Of a DNA stretch of 64,000 bases, positions 30,859 to 40,284 are shown piece after piece. The notes below the pieces were generated by a model. That model saw only the letters and a program-made list of their open reading frames with translations, was not told the origin of the DNA and searched no databases. Source of the DNA: Ascoidea rubescens DSM 1968 (Eukaryota; Ascomycota; Saccharomycetes; Ascoideales; Ascoideaceae); assembly GCF_001661345.1 (NCBI RefSeq), contig NW_017962925.1, positions 310,001 through 374,000 of the forward strand. Direction: 5' to 3'. The translations under genes were made by a program, and so were the position numbers. Position 1 is the stretch's first letter; each line of letters opens with the position of its first letter.

Positions 30859-31520
30859 ATTAATCAATCCATCTATTATTTATTATTTATGTATTTATGT
30901 ATTTATGTATTTATGTATTTATGTATTTATGTATTTATGTACTATAATTCAAGTAAACTTTATATAGAATCTGCATAGACTCTCTCTTTCTTTTTTTAAT
31001 ACATTAATTTGAATAAATTTTAAAAAATACTTTTATTTTGACAGAAATAAATATACAAACGTAATTGTGATAATATCAAAAACAAATAGTTATAATTAAA
31101 ATAAAAAAATAAAAAATAAAAAAAAGGAAAACTGGAAACTGGAAACTGGAAATAAACACAAAAAAAAAAAAAAAAATGAAAAAACTCTTCAATTTTTAAA
31201 AAATTTGTAGACAATAAAGATATATATATATATACAAATATATATATATATATACTTGAATAATTGGTTACCATATTTGTTCTGAAATACTAATTGAAAA
31301 ATGGAAAAAATATAAAAAAAAGAAAATGTCTAGAATTATGGTATCATTTTTATGGAGGGAAATAATAATTTCAGTGAAAAAGAGAAAACGAATCAAAAAA
31401 TTGAAAGGTAAAACTAAAAGTAAAAGATTGATTGATAAAAAAAAAATATTACTAATAAAATTATTGTTAATAAAATTATTGTTAATAAAATTATTGTAAT
31501 ACAATATTTATATGGTTGAA
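30859..31520. other. Intergenic DNA between ILV1 and the epsin gene (convergent)
   Basis: The 662 bp contain only simple repeats and AT-rich 3' flanks. There is a GTATTTAT octamer array (30883-30942), a GGAAACT triplet repeat near 31128-31150, a (TA)n stretch (31220-31252) and ATTGTTAATAAA repeats near 31455-31495. No gene is evident. Confidence 0.7.
30883..30942. repeat. (GTATTTAT)n octanucleotide array
   Basis: About seven near-perfect 8-bp units lie just downstream of the ILV1 stop. Confidence 0.9.
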
Positions 31521-33089
31521 CTAAATGTCTATTAAATTTTGAGTTGAGTTTGGATTTTGTTGTGGTGGTTGTTGTTGCGGTTGAGAATTACCAAAACCAA
31601 AGCCAGTATATGATGGTACAATATTAGTTGGCATTCCAGGATATTGATTAGCAAAAAAAGGATTTGAGTTGGTATTTGATTCCTGTTTATAACCAGTACC
31701 CGAACTATTTATAAATCGGGTTGTTTTAGTGTGTTGGGCAGGTATTCTTGTTTCACCTTCGTTACCAAAGGTGTCAATTCCGGTTCCCGAGGCTAAAAGA
31801 GAATTTAATTCTGCGTGTTTTAAGTTGAATTTTTGTTGACCAGTAAGAGTTTGTGTTAGAGGTTGTTGAGGTTGTTGAGGTTGTTGAGGTAATTGAGCTT
31901 GAGGTTGTTGATTTTGAAATTGTTGCAAACGTTGTTGTTCATATTGTAAATCAGCTAAAGACTGTGGTTGAGTTTCCTGTCGTTGCTGTTGCTGTTGTTG
32001 TTGCTGTTGATTTATTAGAGCAAAAGGATTATGAGTATTTGTATCATTTTGGACAGTGTTTTGTGATAGTAAAAATTGTTGCTGTAGTTGTTGTTGCTGT
32101 AGTTGTTGCTGTAGTTGTTGTTGCTGTTGTTGAAGTAGTTGCTGTTGTTGTTGTTGTTGGAGTAGTTGCTGTTGTTGCTGATTGAAGAAGTTTACATCAT
32201 TTGATGAGTAGGCATTTTGCAAGTAACCTGTTTGCATTGGATTTTGTTGGCCGTATACGATTGGATTTCCAAACATATCAAGTTCAAGATATTGCTGCTG
32301 TTGCTGAGGGATATAACCTAGTTGGTAAGTAGTTTGAGGGTTAATAAAGAGATTGCTTTGCTGATTGTTATTTTCCTCATCATCTAGGTCTAATAAGTTT
32401 TGTTGTTTTTGTTCTTTCAATTGTTTAAGTTCTTGTTCTTCTTTTGACAATCTGAGAGCCTCTTCTAGATCTTCATCGTTTACAGATTTATTTCTTCTTT
32501 TTAGTTCATCTTCTTCAGCAGTTAATCTACTTTGTTCAATGGCTCTTTGCAAGTCAGCATCAACGTCGGTTGGGTAATTTATTCTGTTGTTTCTGTTGTT
32601 ACTATCGCTGTTGTAGTCCAAGTTGAACAAGTCTCTTTGTGGACTGTTTTGGGAACGTTCTCTTCTTTCAAGTTTCAATCTATCGTTATCCTTGAGGAGA
32701 GACACCAATTCTTTAGCTTTTGTTCTGATGATGCCACCTTGATCGTAACCTGTATCGTCAGTATAAGTAAACTCTCTTAGAGTTTTGATGATATATAGAT
32801 TTTCCCTTGACCATAGTACCACATTTTCAGAACCATAACGAACCAAATAGTCTAATAAAGTTAAGGCCTTGGCTACGTGTCTCCAGTTTTTGCCCTTATC
32901 GTTTAGTCTCCTATCAATCATATCCATTAGTTCGTGAAACTCAGAGCCATAAGAGCGTTGTGATATGTCCTGCATTTCAGTTGTACTGGGACCATTGAGC
33001 TCATTTGTAGTGGCATTTCTGACCATAACCTGAGCAGAGGTGTAGCCATTAACTTTGTTTTTGACGGAACGAACAAATTTGCTAGGCAT
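31521..33089 (-). CDS. ENT1: Epsin (Ent1/Ent2-type endocytic adaptor)
   Basis: The 522-residue protein starts MPSKFVRSVKNKVNGY and has a complete ENTH domain (about 1-145, with DRRLNDKGKNWRHVAKALTL and ENVVLWSRENLYIIKTLREF). Two ubiquitin-interacting motifs follow (about 178-195, DLQRAIEQSRLTAEEDE; and 205-222, DLEEALRLSKEEQELK). A Gln-rich middle comes next, then NPF motifs (HNPFALI, SNPFFANQ) for EH-domain partners. The conserved GTGIDTFGNEGETRIPAQHT and GTGYKQE blocks precede a C-terminal clathrin box, LIDI. Epsins bind PtdIns(4,5)P2, ubiquitinated cargo and clathrin at endocytic sites. S. cerevisiae has two paralogues, and I cannot assign this one to ENT1 over ENT2. The Gln tract uses mixed CAA/CAG codons. 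Confidence 0.95.
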   Translation of the reverse strand: MPSKFVRSVKNKVNGYTSAQVMVRNATTNELNGPSTTEMQDISQRSYGSEFHELMDMIDRRLNDKGKNWRHVAKALTLLDYLVRYGSENVVLWSRENLYIIKTLREFTYTDDTGYDQGGIIRTKAKELVSLLKDNDRLKLERRERSQNSPQRDLFNLDYNSDSNNRNNRINYPTDVDADLQRAIEQSRLTAEEDELKRRNKSVNDEDLEEALRLSKEEQELKQLKEQKQQNLLDLDDEENNNQQSNLFINPQTTYQLGYIPQQQQQYLELDMFGNPIVYGQQNPMQTGYLQNAYSSNDVNFFNQQQQQLLQQQQQQQLLQQQQQQLQQQLQQQQLQQQFLLSQNTVQNDTNTHNPFALINQQQQQQQQQRQETQPQSLADLQYEQQRLQQFQNQQPQAQLPQQPQQPQQPLTQTLTGQQKFNLKHAELNSLLASGTGIDTFGNEGETRIPAQHTKTTRFINSSGTGYKQESNTNSNPFFANQYPGMPTNIVPSYTGFGFGNSQPQQQPPQQNPNSTQNLIDI

Positions 33090-33482
33090 TTCAAAAGAGA
33101 TGAGGTGGGACGAAGGAGGTCGAGAAGATAAATAGAAGAAGTAAAGCAGAGGAAGAAAGAGAGGTGAGATGCGATGGGTATAAATACAAAAAAGCTGGTG
33201 AATAAAACAAACTTACCTCTGAAGCAACGATAAAGCGAGAATTGAAAAACGTATAGGGGAAATAATCAGCTTGTGTCTGGTCACGTGATAAGCTTAGTAA
33301 GCCGCAGTGGCGGAGGGCGCGGAAAAGGAGGCTGCAAAACAACGTGGATTCTGCAGAGTTTGGTGTGGATATGGATTGGTGGATGAGGCTGCGCAGATCG
33401 GGCGACTAGTGGTAAGAGATAGATAGAAAAATAAACAAAAAAGTGGTTACGCAGAGGACGCAGTGTTTAATAGCTGGACCCT
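33090..33482. promoter_or_regulatory. Epsin promoter and CMD1 3' flank
   Basis: The spacer lies upstream of the epsin ATG and downstream of the CMD1 stop. It contains TCACGTGA (33281-33288), a perfect Cbf1-type site, followed by a GC-richer block (33299-33400). I see no gene. Confidence 0.5.
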
Positions 33483-34010
33483 CTATTTGGAGACCAATAA
33501 ATTGGTGAACTCAAGGATGTCGATTTCGCCGTCGTTGTCAGCGTCAGCTTCTCTCATCATCTCGTCAATTTCGGCATCAGTTAATTTTTCTCCAATCGAA
33601 GTCAAAACATGTCTCAACTCAGCGGCAGAAATCTTTCCATCTCCATTTTTGTCAAACACCTTGAAGGCCTCAAGGATCTCAGCCTCAGAATCAGATTCTT
33701 TCAATTTCCTGGCCATCATAGCAAGAAACTCAGCAAAATCAATGAAACCGTCGTTGTTGGCGTCTATTTGGTTGATCAAGTCCTTCAATTCGCTTTCAGA
33801 AGGGTTTTGGCCCAAGGATCGCATGACAGTAGCTAGTTCCTTGGTGGTTATTTTGCCATCATTGTCCTTGTCAAACAATGAAAATGCTTCTTTGAATTCG
33901 GTGATTTGTTCGTCTGTGAGTTTGTCAGCCTGCAGAAATACAATTGTTAGTAAGAGATGCAGCAGGAGAAGCAACGAAATAGGCCAGCGCTAGCCATCAG
34001 CACATACCAT
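33483..34010 (-). CDS. CMD1: Calmodulin, two exons (first exon is only the ATG)
   Basis: Spliced coding sequence: ATG at 34010-34008, intron 34007-33930 (78 nt), exon 2 from 33929 to the stop at 33483. The intron has donor GTATGT, branch point TACTAAC (33952-33946) and acceptor CAG only about 17 nt beyond the branch point. Splicing joins M to [16 protein letters not shown] and gives 149 residues, the standard calmodulin length. All four EF-hand loops keep the canonical 12 residues: [36 protein letters not shown] and [13 protein letters not shown]. cerevisiae Cmd1, by contrast, has a defective fourth site. Calmodulin is the Ca2+ sensor for calcineurin, CaM kinases, myosins and the spindle pole body. 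Reading through the intron gives a frame starting [15 protein letters not shown]; that is not the real N-terminus. Confidence 0.97.
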
Positions 34011-34500
34011 GGTCGTGAGTGTGAAGAGGAACGAATGCAAAATGGTCCAGGCCACACGAGGGTATTTATACCAGCGAAAGAACCACGCTTGGGGCTCCAT
34101 GCCCACAGCCCTCTTTCAACGCAGACCCCTCTCCGCTTACCTAACGGGGTCTGTGCCGTGTTTGTTTACACGCGTGTTTCCTAATCGGGCAGCCGTTGGA
34201 AACTCAATTTGGGGCCAGAGTCTTTCGCTGTTTTCGCTGCTGTTTCTGCTGCTTCTGCTGTTTCTGCTGTTTCTGCTGGCTTTCCTCACACCCTTTTCCA
34301 TACCTTCTGCTGCTATTTTTTCCTTCTTTTGCTCTTCCTCTCGTTCCACAAACCTTTTCTCTTCTGCACTGTATTTATTGGCTATTTTATTTTTTTTGCA
34401 AATTTCAAATTAAGAGTATAATTCATCTAATTATTACAACATAACTATAAATATTAATTTCTTACTTCTCAAATTACTCAGGACTGTGAATATACAAAAT
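34011..34500. promoter_or_regulatory. Divergent promoter between CMD1 and the SxIP protein gene
   Basis: GC-rich DNA occupies 34020-34220 (GTGCCG at 34153-34158). A repeated CTGCT/TTCTGCTG block covers 34225-34285, and a T/C-rich then AT-rich leader runs to the ATG at 34501. No RNA gene is seen. Confidence 0.55.
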
Positions 34501-36161
34501 ATGGCTTCAAAGATATCCTCATCGCTATATCCCAAGATAGACTTGTCTACTAAAAATTCTGAAAAGAATACGAATCCTTTAGCTAGAACCACTTCAAGGA
34601 CAACATCTCTCTCCAGGACAAGAACAAGAGAAAGAGAAAGAGCAAAATCCTTCTCAAAAACAATATCCACCACCAACAACTATCCCTACGACTACGACAT
34701 TAATCATGGCTATAACTATGACATAACTAATGACAACGATAATAATAACGATAATATCAATACTATCAATACCATCAATATGAATAACACAAAAAATCTT
34801 CATCTAAGATTGGACAACGAAAAAAAACTAATGGATAATCTAGGCTATTCCAATACCTTATCTAAATCGGTTCTTGACGAACTAAATTCACGAGCTGAAA
34901 TCATTTCTTCTAGCCTACCTACAACCTTGAACCCAATTTCTTCTTCTATTTTAAATATCAAAAAAAATCCAATTTCCAATAATTTCGATAAAAACCATTC
35001 CTCTAATTTTGACAAAATGGATTCAATCCTAAATCACTATTCTGCCAATAACTTCAAGTATAAAAATAACCATTCAAATTTATCTCTAAACTCTTCAAAT
35101 TTAAAACTAAAATCAAAATTAAAATTAAAAGAAAAATTGAAAAATAACAATTACAGACAACCTTCTGCCAATTATTCCTCAATAAAAAGATCAATTTACG
35201 AAAATGGTATTCCAATTTATAACAATAACAACAACAATGATGATAATATTCAAACCAACCTATTTGCATCCTCTCATAAACCCAAAACACCACAAAGTCA
35301 ACAATCAAAAAGATTATCAATATCACAACTAAGCAGTGCTTCAAAAAGAAGAAGAACTTTGGTTGGAACTAAAGAATCTGACAATGAAAATATTAGAAGA
35401 CTTAATAGATCCCTAAATAGAAATCTAGTAAACTTAAAAAATTTAGAAAATAAGTCACAATCTTCTTTATCCTCCTATTTATCTTATTCTTCTACTCATT
35501 CAATCTCCACTTTATCTCCTCCACCAGAACAAAACTCTTCCAAAATTATTAAATCTTTAAAACTTCAATCAAAAAACAAAATATTGATCCCAAAATCTAG
35601 AAAAAATATAAATATTAATGAAATCGATGATTATGAACAATCTTTAATTGAAAAATTTAGTCAGCTATCTTCTCCCTCAAGAGATCCCAATGATACTCAA
35701 ATTAATGCGAATGAAATTAATTATAACACTAACAATATTAACAACAATTCAAATGGATCCAATAAAAAAATCACTCGCACTAATAATGAAATCAACATTA
35801 TTAACAAAGAATTGATCAATAAAATCAACAATAGCATCTCACTTAATATAAACAACACCAGAAATTCAACAAATGCACCTTCTTCTCCTAGAAGGCTTGA
35901 TTTATTATCAAAATCAACCTTGTTATCAAACAACTCAAAACCATCCTCCTATTCTTCAAGATCTTTCTCCAATTCTTCTTCCAATTCTTCTAATTCTTTT
36001 AGTTCAAATTTTTCTTCTTCAAATAATAGCTCAGTTTCAAATTATTCCTCAAATAAAAATCCTTCGATTTTTTCATCAACAAGAACAACATCAAATACTT
36101 CAACCTTTACTGTTTCTTCAATAAATAAAAATTTCAATTCTTCTACTACTACTACTACTAC

Positions 36162-36256
<95 letters not shown>

Positions 36257-36257
36257 N

Positions 36258-36355
<98 letters not shown>

Positions 36356-36879
36356 CAAATATTCCAAGTCCTCGTAAAATAAATAATGATACACTATTTT
36401 CTTTTCAAAGATCAACTTTATCCTCTTTGAGTAAGTCTAAGATTCCACGAGCAACAAGTTCAATATCCGTTAAATGTTCTCAGGAAAAAAACCAAAATAA
36501 AATTATTGATCAAAATCACAATATAAATATAGATAAATCTCAATTTCAATCTCAAAAACAAAATACTTCCATTTATCGTTCTCAATTATCTAATTTAATG
36601 GAAAAATCAAACTTCAATTCTGCAATTAAATCCAACTTAAATCCAAATCAAAAACAAATACCGATTTCATTATCCAGAAGGCCATCAACATCAAACTCAA
36701 AACCTACTAATATATCTTCAAATGGCTCATATCTAAGATTTCGTCAACTCAATTCCTCTTCTTCCACATCTTCAACTTCAAATGTTACTGTCAATAGAAC
36801 ATCAGACTCTAATACTAAAAGATCAATGAAAATAACGGAAAATGGAAAAAATTTAAAAAGACCTTCAGTTAGAAAATGA
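34501..36879 (+). CDS. Asn/Ser-rich basic protein with SxIP motifs, unrecognised
   Basis: I do not recognise an orthologue. From its first ATG the protein has about 792 residues, almost all Asn, Ser, Lys, Arg and Thr. It has an Arg/Ser-rich N-terminus (TTSLSRTRTRERERAKSF), a Lys-Leu repeat (KLKSKLKLKEKLK), a conserved-looking block KRLSISQLSSASKRRRTLVG and an acidic patch (DDYEQSLIEKFSQLSS). A poly-Asn tract of about 63 codons follows (one N at 36257). Two S-x-I-P motifs in basic Ser-rich surroundings come after it: SNIPSPRK near residue 619 and SKSKIPRATS near 644. SxIP binds EB1/Bim1 at microtubule plus ends, so a spindle or cortical microtubule role is possible, but this is inference. The first ATG is preceded by a GC-island promoter. 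Confidence 0.8.
36162..36353 (+). repeat. (AAT)n microsatellite coding about 63 Asn
   Basis: A pure AAT run follows a short ACT run (36144-36161). It contains one N at 36257, so the assembled length is provisional. Confidence 0.97.
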
Positions 36880-37400
36880 GTTTATAATATAAATAAGCTG
36901 AGTTTCTCAATTTTTCTTTTTTTTTTGTTTTGTTTTGTTTTAATTCATATATCGGGTTATTTTGATTATTTTTCAAATGTTTTTTTAGATAATTAAAGAA
37001 CTGTTTTTATTTCTTATTTATGTTTTTTTTTCAAAGTGATATTTCTCTTCTGTTTCAATAGATTTCGGAATTGGCTGGTAATAACTTGGAAAATGGGGAT
37101 TTTAAAAATTGATTTTTTATTATATTATATTATATTATATTATATTATATTATATTATATTTTATTTTATTTTATTTTATTTTATTTTATTTTATTTTAT
37201 TTTATTTTATAATAAATATTTATTTCAATGACTGTTTGCATTTTATCATACATTTTCACTTTCAGTTCGTTTTTTGTTTTTTTTACTTCTTATAATGTTA
37301 TTTAGTTAAAAACAATTTTATTTCACTTAATTTTAGACTATTTTATCTAGCATTTTCTTTTTCTTTTATAAAAAAATTCCTTCAATACATCATATCATTC
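36880..37400. other. Convergent intergenic DNA with pentanucleotide arrays
   Basis: T-rich 3' flanks surround a (TATAT)n array (37118-37160) that switches directly to a (TTTTA)n array (37161-37210). The two pentamers differ by one base. I see no gene. Confidence 0.75.
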
Positions 37401-37895
37401 TTATAATTCTTCTCTATTTTGCGATTTAACTATTTTAACCAATTCAGTCTTGAATACCAAAGTTGCATTTGGTGGAATAACATTTCCAGCACCACGCTCA
37501 CCATAAGCAAGATGCGAAGGAATAGTTAATTTTCTCTTTTCGCCAACACACATTCCAATAAGACCTTGATCCCATCCTTTAATGACATTTCCAGCGCCTA
37601 ATGTGAATTCAATTGGAGTACCCCTGGAATATGAACTATCAAATGGGTCGCCTCCGGCACTTAATGTTCCAATATAATGAACTTGAATAACATCGCCAGG
37701 CTTTGATTTCTCAGTACATTTTTCCTCAGCAATTTTATGGGTGATACCTATGTTCGATAGATTTGAATTTATTAGTAAAGTCGCTCGACATCAGATTTGA
37801 GACTCAATTGAAACCTTACCGATTCTCAATTGCCCCTCAGCAACAACACAGAATAACAACGAGGATAGAGAGATTAAAACTTTTGAAAACAACAT
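37401..37895 (-). CDS. FPR2: ER-lumenal FKBP prolyl isomerase, two exons
   Basis: Exon 1 is 37895-37820, the intron 37819-37748 (72 nt) and exon 2 37747-37401; together they encode 140 residues. The intron has donor GTAAGG, a TACTAAT branch sequence (37777-37771) and acceptor TAG. It joins QLRIG to ITHKIAEEKC in frame. The N-terminus is a signal peptide (MLFSKVLISLSSLLFCVVAEG). The FKBP domain follows, with DVIQVHYIGTL, DSSYSRGTPIEFTLGAG, VIKGWDQGLIGMCVGEKRKL and LAYGERGAGNVIPPNATLVF. These carry the aromatic and Asp/Trp residues of the active site. The C-terminus is REEL, plausibly a KDEL-type retrieval signal (mammalian FKBP13 ends RTEL). It is a peptidyl-prolyl cis-trans isomerase of the secretory pathway. 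Frame and length match Fpr2 (135 residues). Confidence 0.94.
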
Positions 37896-38406
37896 CTTTG
37901 GCTTCTTTGTAAAATCTTCAAGTAAAACAGCTTCAAGAGAGGTGTTTTGCTCTTTCTCTCTCTCTTTCTCTTTCTCTTTTCTCTGACGTTGCTCAGCGAA
38001 GACCAAAGTCTGGGTTTGACATCCACACTGGTGGACTTTTGAAAAATCAGCACCATACAGATGGCGTCTACAGTGTTATGCAGTGCTCTACAGCTGTGCA
38101 AATAGGGCTAATCTATACTGCCCTTGAATGTTTCATGTGACTGTGCGTTTCGGTGCAAATCGCTGATATACGGGACTGATTTAAAGATCCACCTACCAAA
38201 AAACTCATGCACAAAATGGAAACCGCTCCAAAAGCGAAATGCTGGAAAAAAATCCGCGGTCCGGACGGACACATCCGGCCCATTTGCTCTGAAGAATATT
38301 ATTCAGTTGCAATATTCAATCCATAGTATCTAGATACTTCAGATTTTTATTTGTAGACTGTCACTATAACAAGCCTATAAGGAAAAAATCAATAGCATAA
38401 CATAAG
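37896..38406. promoter_or_regulatory. Divergent FPR2/RPS8 promoter
   Basis: Near FPR2 the minus strand holds a (AGAGAA)-type purine repeat (37948-37980). A GC-richer block at about 38130-38290 contains GGTCCGGACGGACACATCCGG. Part of this, ACATCCGG, resembles a weak Rap1-type ribosomal-protein element. Everything from 38300 to the RPS8 ATG is AT-rich. If the block drives RPS8, the mRNA leader is long and probably spliced. Confidence 0.45.
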
Positions 38407-39026
38407 GTAAGCATAAGATATGATATTTGTCTTGTTGATGCAAAGAAAATAAAAAGCTTTTAATTATTTCACATTGGTTTATCCAGGTATTGAAATTGTC
38501 TAGTTTAAAATTTTTGTCCAGAACTACATATTTATCAATGATCTATCAATTTTTGATTCCTAACTAGGTTCCAGGAAAAATATTGAATATATTTAATTAA
38601 ATCCAATTAAAACAGATCATAAATTATCTTTAGTTTGGTCAAAATCGCAATTACTGTCTTGTGTTATTATACTTATATTAAAAAGAAAACTCTAAAACTG
38701 AAAATTAGAAAATTAGAAAATTGAGAAAGAAAGCAGACTATCTAAGATAATATAGCGTTTAAAATATTATGATACCAAAATTCTAAATTACTAGGTTTTG
38801 ATTTAAAACAATTATTTTTCTATATTTCAAAATTTGAGGTGTTCTATTTTTTTATTTATTTTAAATTTTAAGGAAAATATTGAACAATTGAATCATTGTT
38901 TTTAAAAATATATTAATTAAAATACCATTGATGATAAATAAAAAGTGCTTATTTTTATTTTCAATTAAACGCATTCCATTATTAAATCATTAAAGTGCAA
39001 ATTAAAACTAACAAAATTTTTTATAG
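38407..39026 (+). other. Probable 5'UTR intron of RPS8 (about 620 nt)
   Basis: ACTAAC lies 14 bases before a TTTTTTATAG acceptor, which ends at 39026, only six bases upstream of the RPS8 ATG at 39033. The only donor-like GTAAGC in the upstream 700 bp is at 38407. Acceptor and branch point are well supported by sequence; the donor is a best guess. I found no snoRNA C/D box pair inside. Confidence 0.5.
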
Positions 39027-39032
39027 ATCAAA

Positions 39033-39635
39033 ATGGGTATTAGTCGTGATTCTCGTCATAAAAGATCAGCCACTGGTGCTAAACGTGCTCAATTCAGAAA
39101 GAAGAGAAAGTTCGAATTAGGTCGTCAACCTGCCAACACCAAAATTGGTGCCAAACGTATCCACTCTGTTAGAACTAGAGGTGGTAACCAAAAATTTAGA
39201 GCTTTGAGACTTGAAACCGGAAATTACTCATGGGGTTCTGAAGGTGTTTCAAGGAAAACAAGAATTGTTGGTGTTGTTTATCACCCATCAAACAATGAAT
39301 TGGTTAGAACTAATACTTTAACCAAGGCTGCTATTGTCCAAATTGATGCCACTCCATTCAGACAATGGTTTGAAAGTCACTACGGTCAAAATTTAGGTAA
39401 AAAAGTTAAAGGTGCTGTTACCGAAGAAATCAAAAAATCAAGCAAAGTTCAACGTAAATTAGCTTCAAGAGCTTCCAACTCCAAAATTGAACCTGCTTTA
39501 AATAACCAATTTGGTGCTGGTCGTCTTTATGCTTGTGTTTCTTCCAGACCAGGTCAATCTGGTAGATGTGATGGTTACATCTTAGAAGGTGAAGAATTAG
39601 CTTTCTACTTAAGAAGATTAAATACAAAAAAATAA
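39033..39635 (+). CDS. RPS8: Small ribosomal subunit protein eS8
   Basis: The 200-residue protein is a full-length match to Rps8 (S. cerevisiae 200). It starts [20 protein letters not shown], continues [25 protein letters not shown]-type [20 protein letters not shown] and [20 protein letters not shown], and ends with the [20 protein letters not shown] region. It is a 40S structural protein. Codon choice is strongly biased (AGA, GGT, GCT, TTA), as expected for a highly expressed gene. The ATG directly follows a probable splice acceptor. It is tail-to-tail with PXL1. Confidence 0.98.
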   Translation: MGISRDSRHKRSATGAKRAQFRKKRKFELGRQPANTKIGAKRIHSVRTRGGNQKFRALRLETGNYSWGSEGVSRKTRIVGVVYHPSNNELVRTNTLTKAAIVQIDATPFRQWFESHYGQNLGKKVKGAVTEEIKKSSKVQRKLASRASNSKIEPALNNQFGAGRLYACVSSRPGQSGRCDGYILEGEELAFYLRRLNTKK

Positions 39636-39957
39636 GCCTCTTATAAATTATAGTGTTTTTAATTAATCAAGCATTGTATGTTTATATTTTAAAATTTTGT
39701 ATTTTCATTTAAATGGGGAAAGTGTGTAATCTAATTTGAAATTTTCTTTTCGATTTTAAAATAAAAAAAAACTACGGAATATCCATTTATCGTAATAATT
39801 AAATAAATTTGTAAAAAAATTATCAAATAAACAGAAAAAATTAAATTTAAATATATAAGTAGACAAAGTTGACAGGGAAAAATTAACCACCAACCAAAGA
39901 GAAAACTTGATAACAAAACTGGAAAATCACAAACGTTCTTAAATAATAAACCAAAAA

Positions 39958-40044
<87 letters not shown>

Positions 40045-40284
40045 CAAAAAATATTAAACCATTAAAACAACTTCATGAAACATAAAAACATAAAAAGTAA
40101 TTGAACAAAAAACTAAAAATCTAAAATACAAAAAAAAAAGCTAAACAGGGAAGCAAAAACTAAATGTACAACATTTTAAGTAAAAATTAAAAAAAAAAAG
40201 CAGATAGATCAGAAAAAACATAAAAAAACAGTTAACAAACAGATCAGCAAATTAACAAATTGAGAAAAAGTCTATCTAGTGAGG
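39636..40284. other. Convergent intergenic DNA between RPS8 and PXL1
   Basis: The 649 bp are A-rich and contain a perfect (AAAT)n array (39956-40044, about 22 units). There is no open frame or RNA-gene signature. Confidence 0.75.
39956..40044. repeat. (AAAT)n tetranucleotide array
   Basis: About 22 uninterrupted AAAT units. Confidence 0.97.

Noticed and set aside
33930-33974. Frame extending calmodulin upstream with a hydrophobic N-terminus
   Set aside because: It is read-through of a spliceosomal intron with GTATGT, TACTAAC and CAG; splicing restores the canonical N-terminus.
38407-39026. snoRNA inside the putative RPS8 leader intron
   Set aside because: A TGATGA string occurs near 38930, but no CTGA D box follows it within the intron and no terminal stem is seen.
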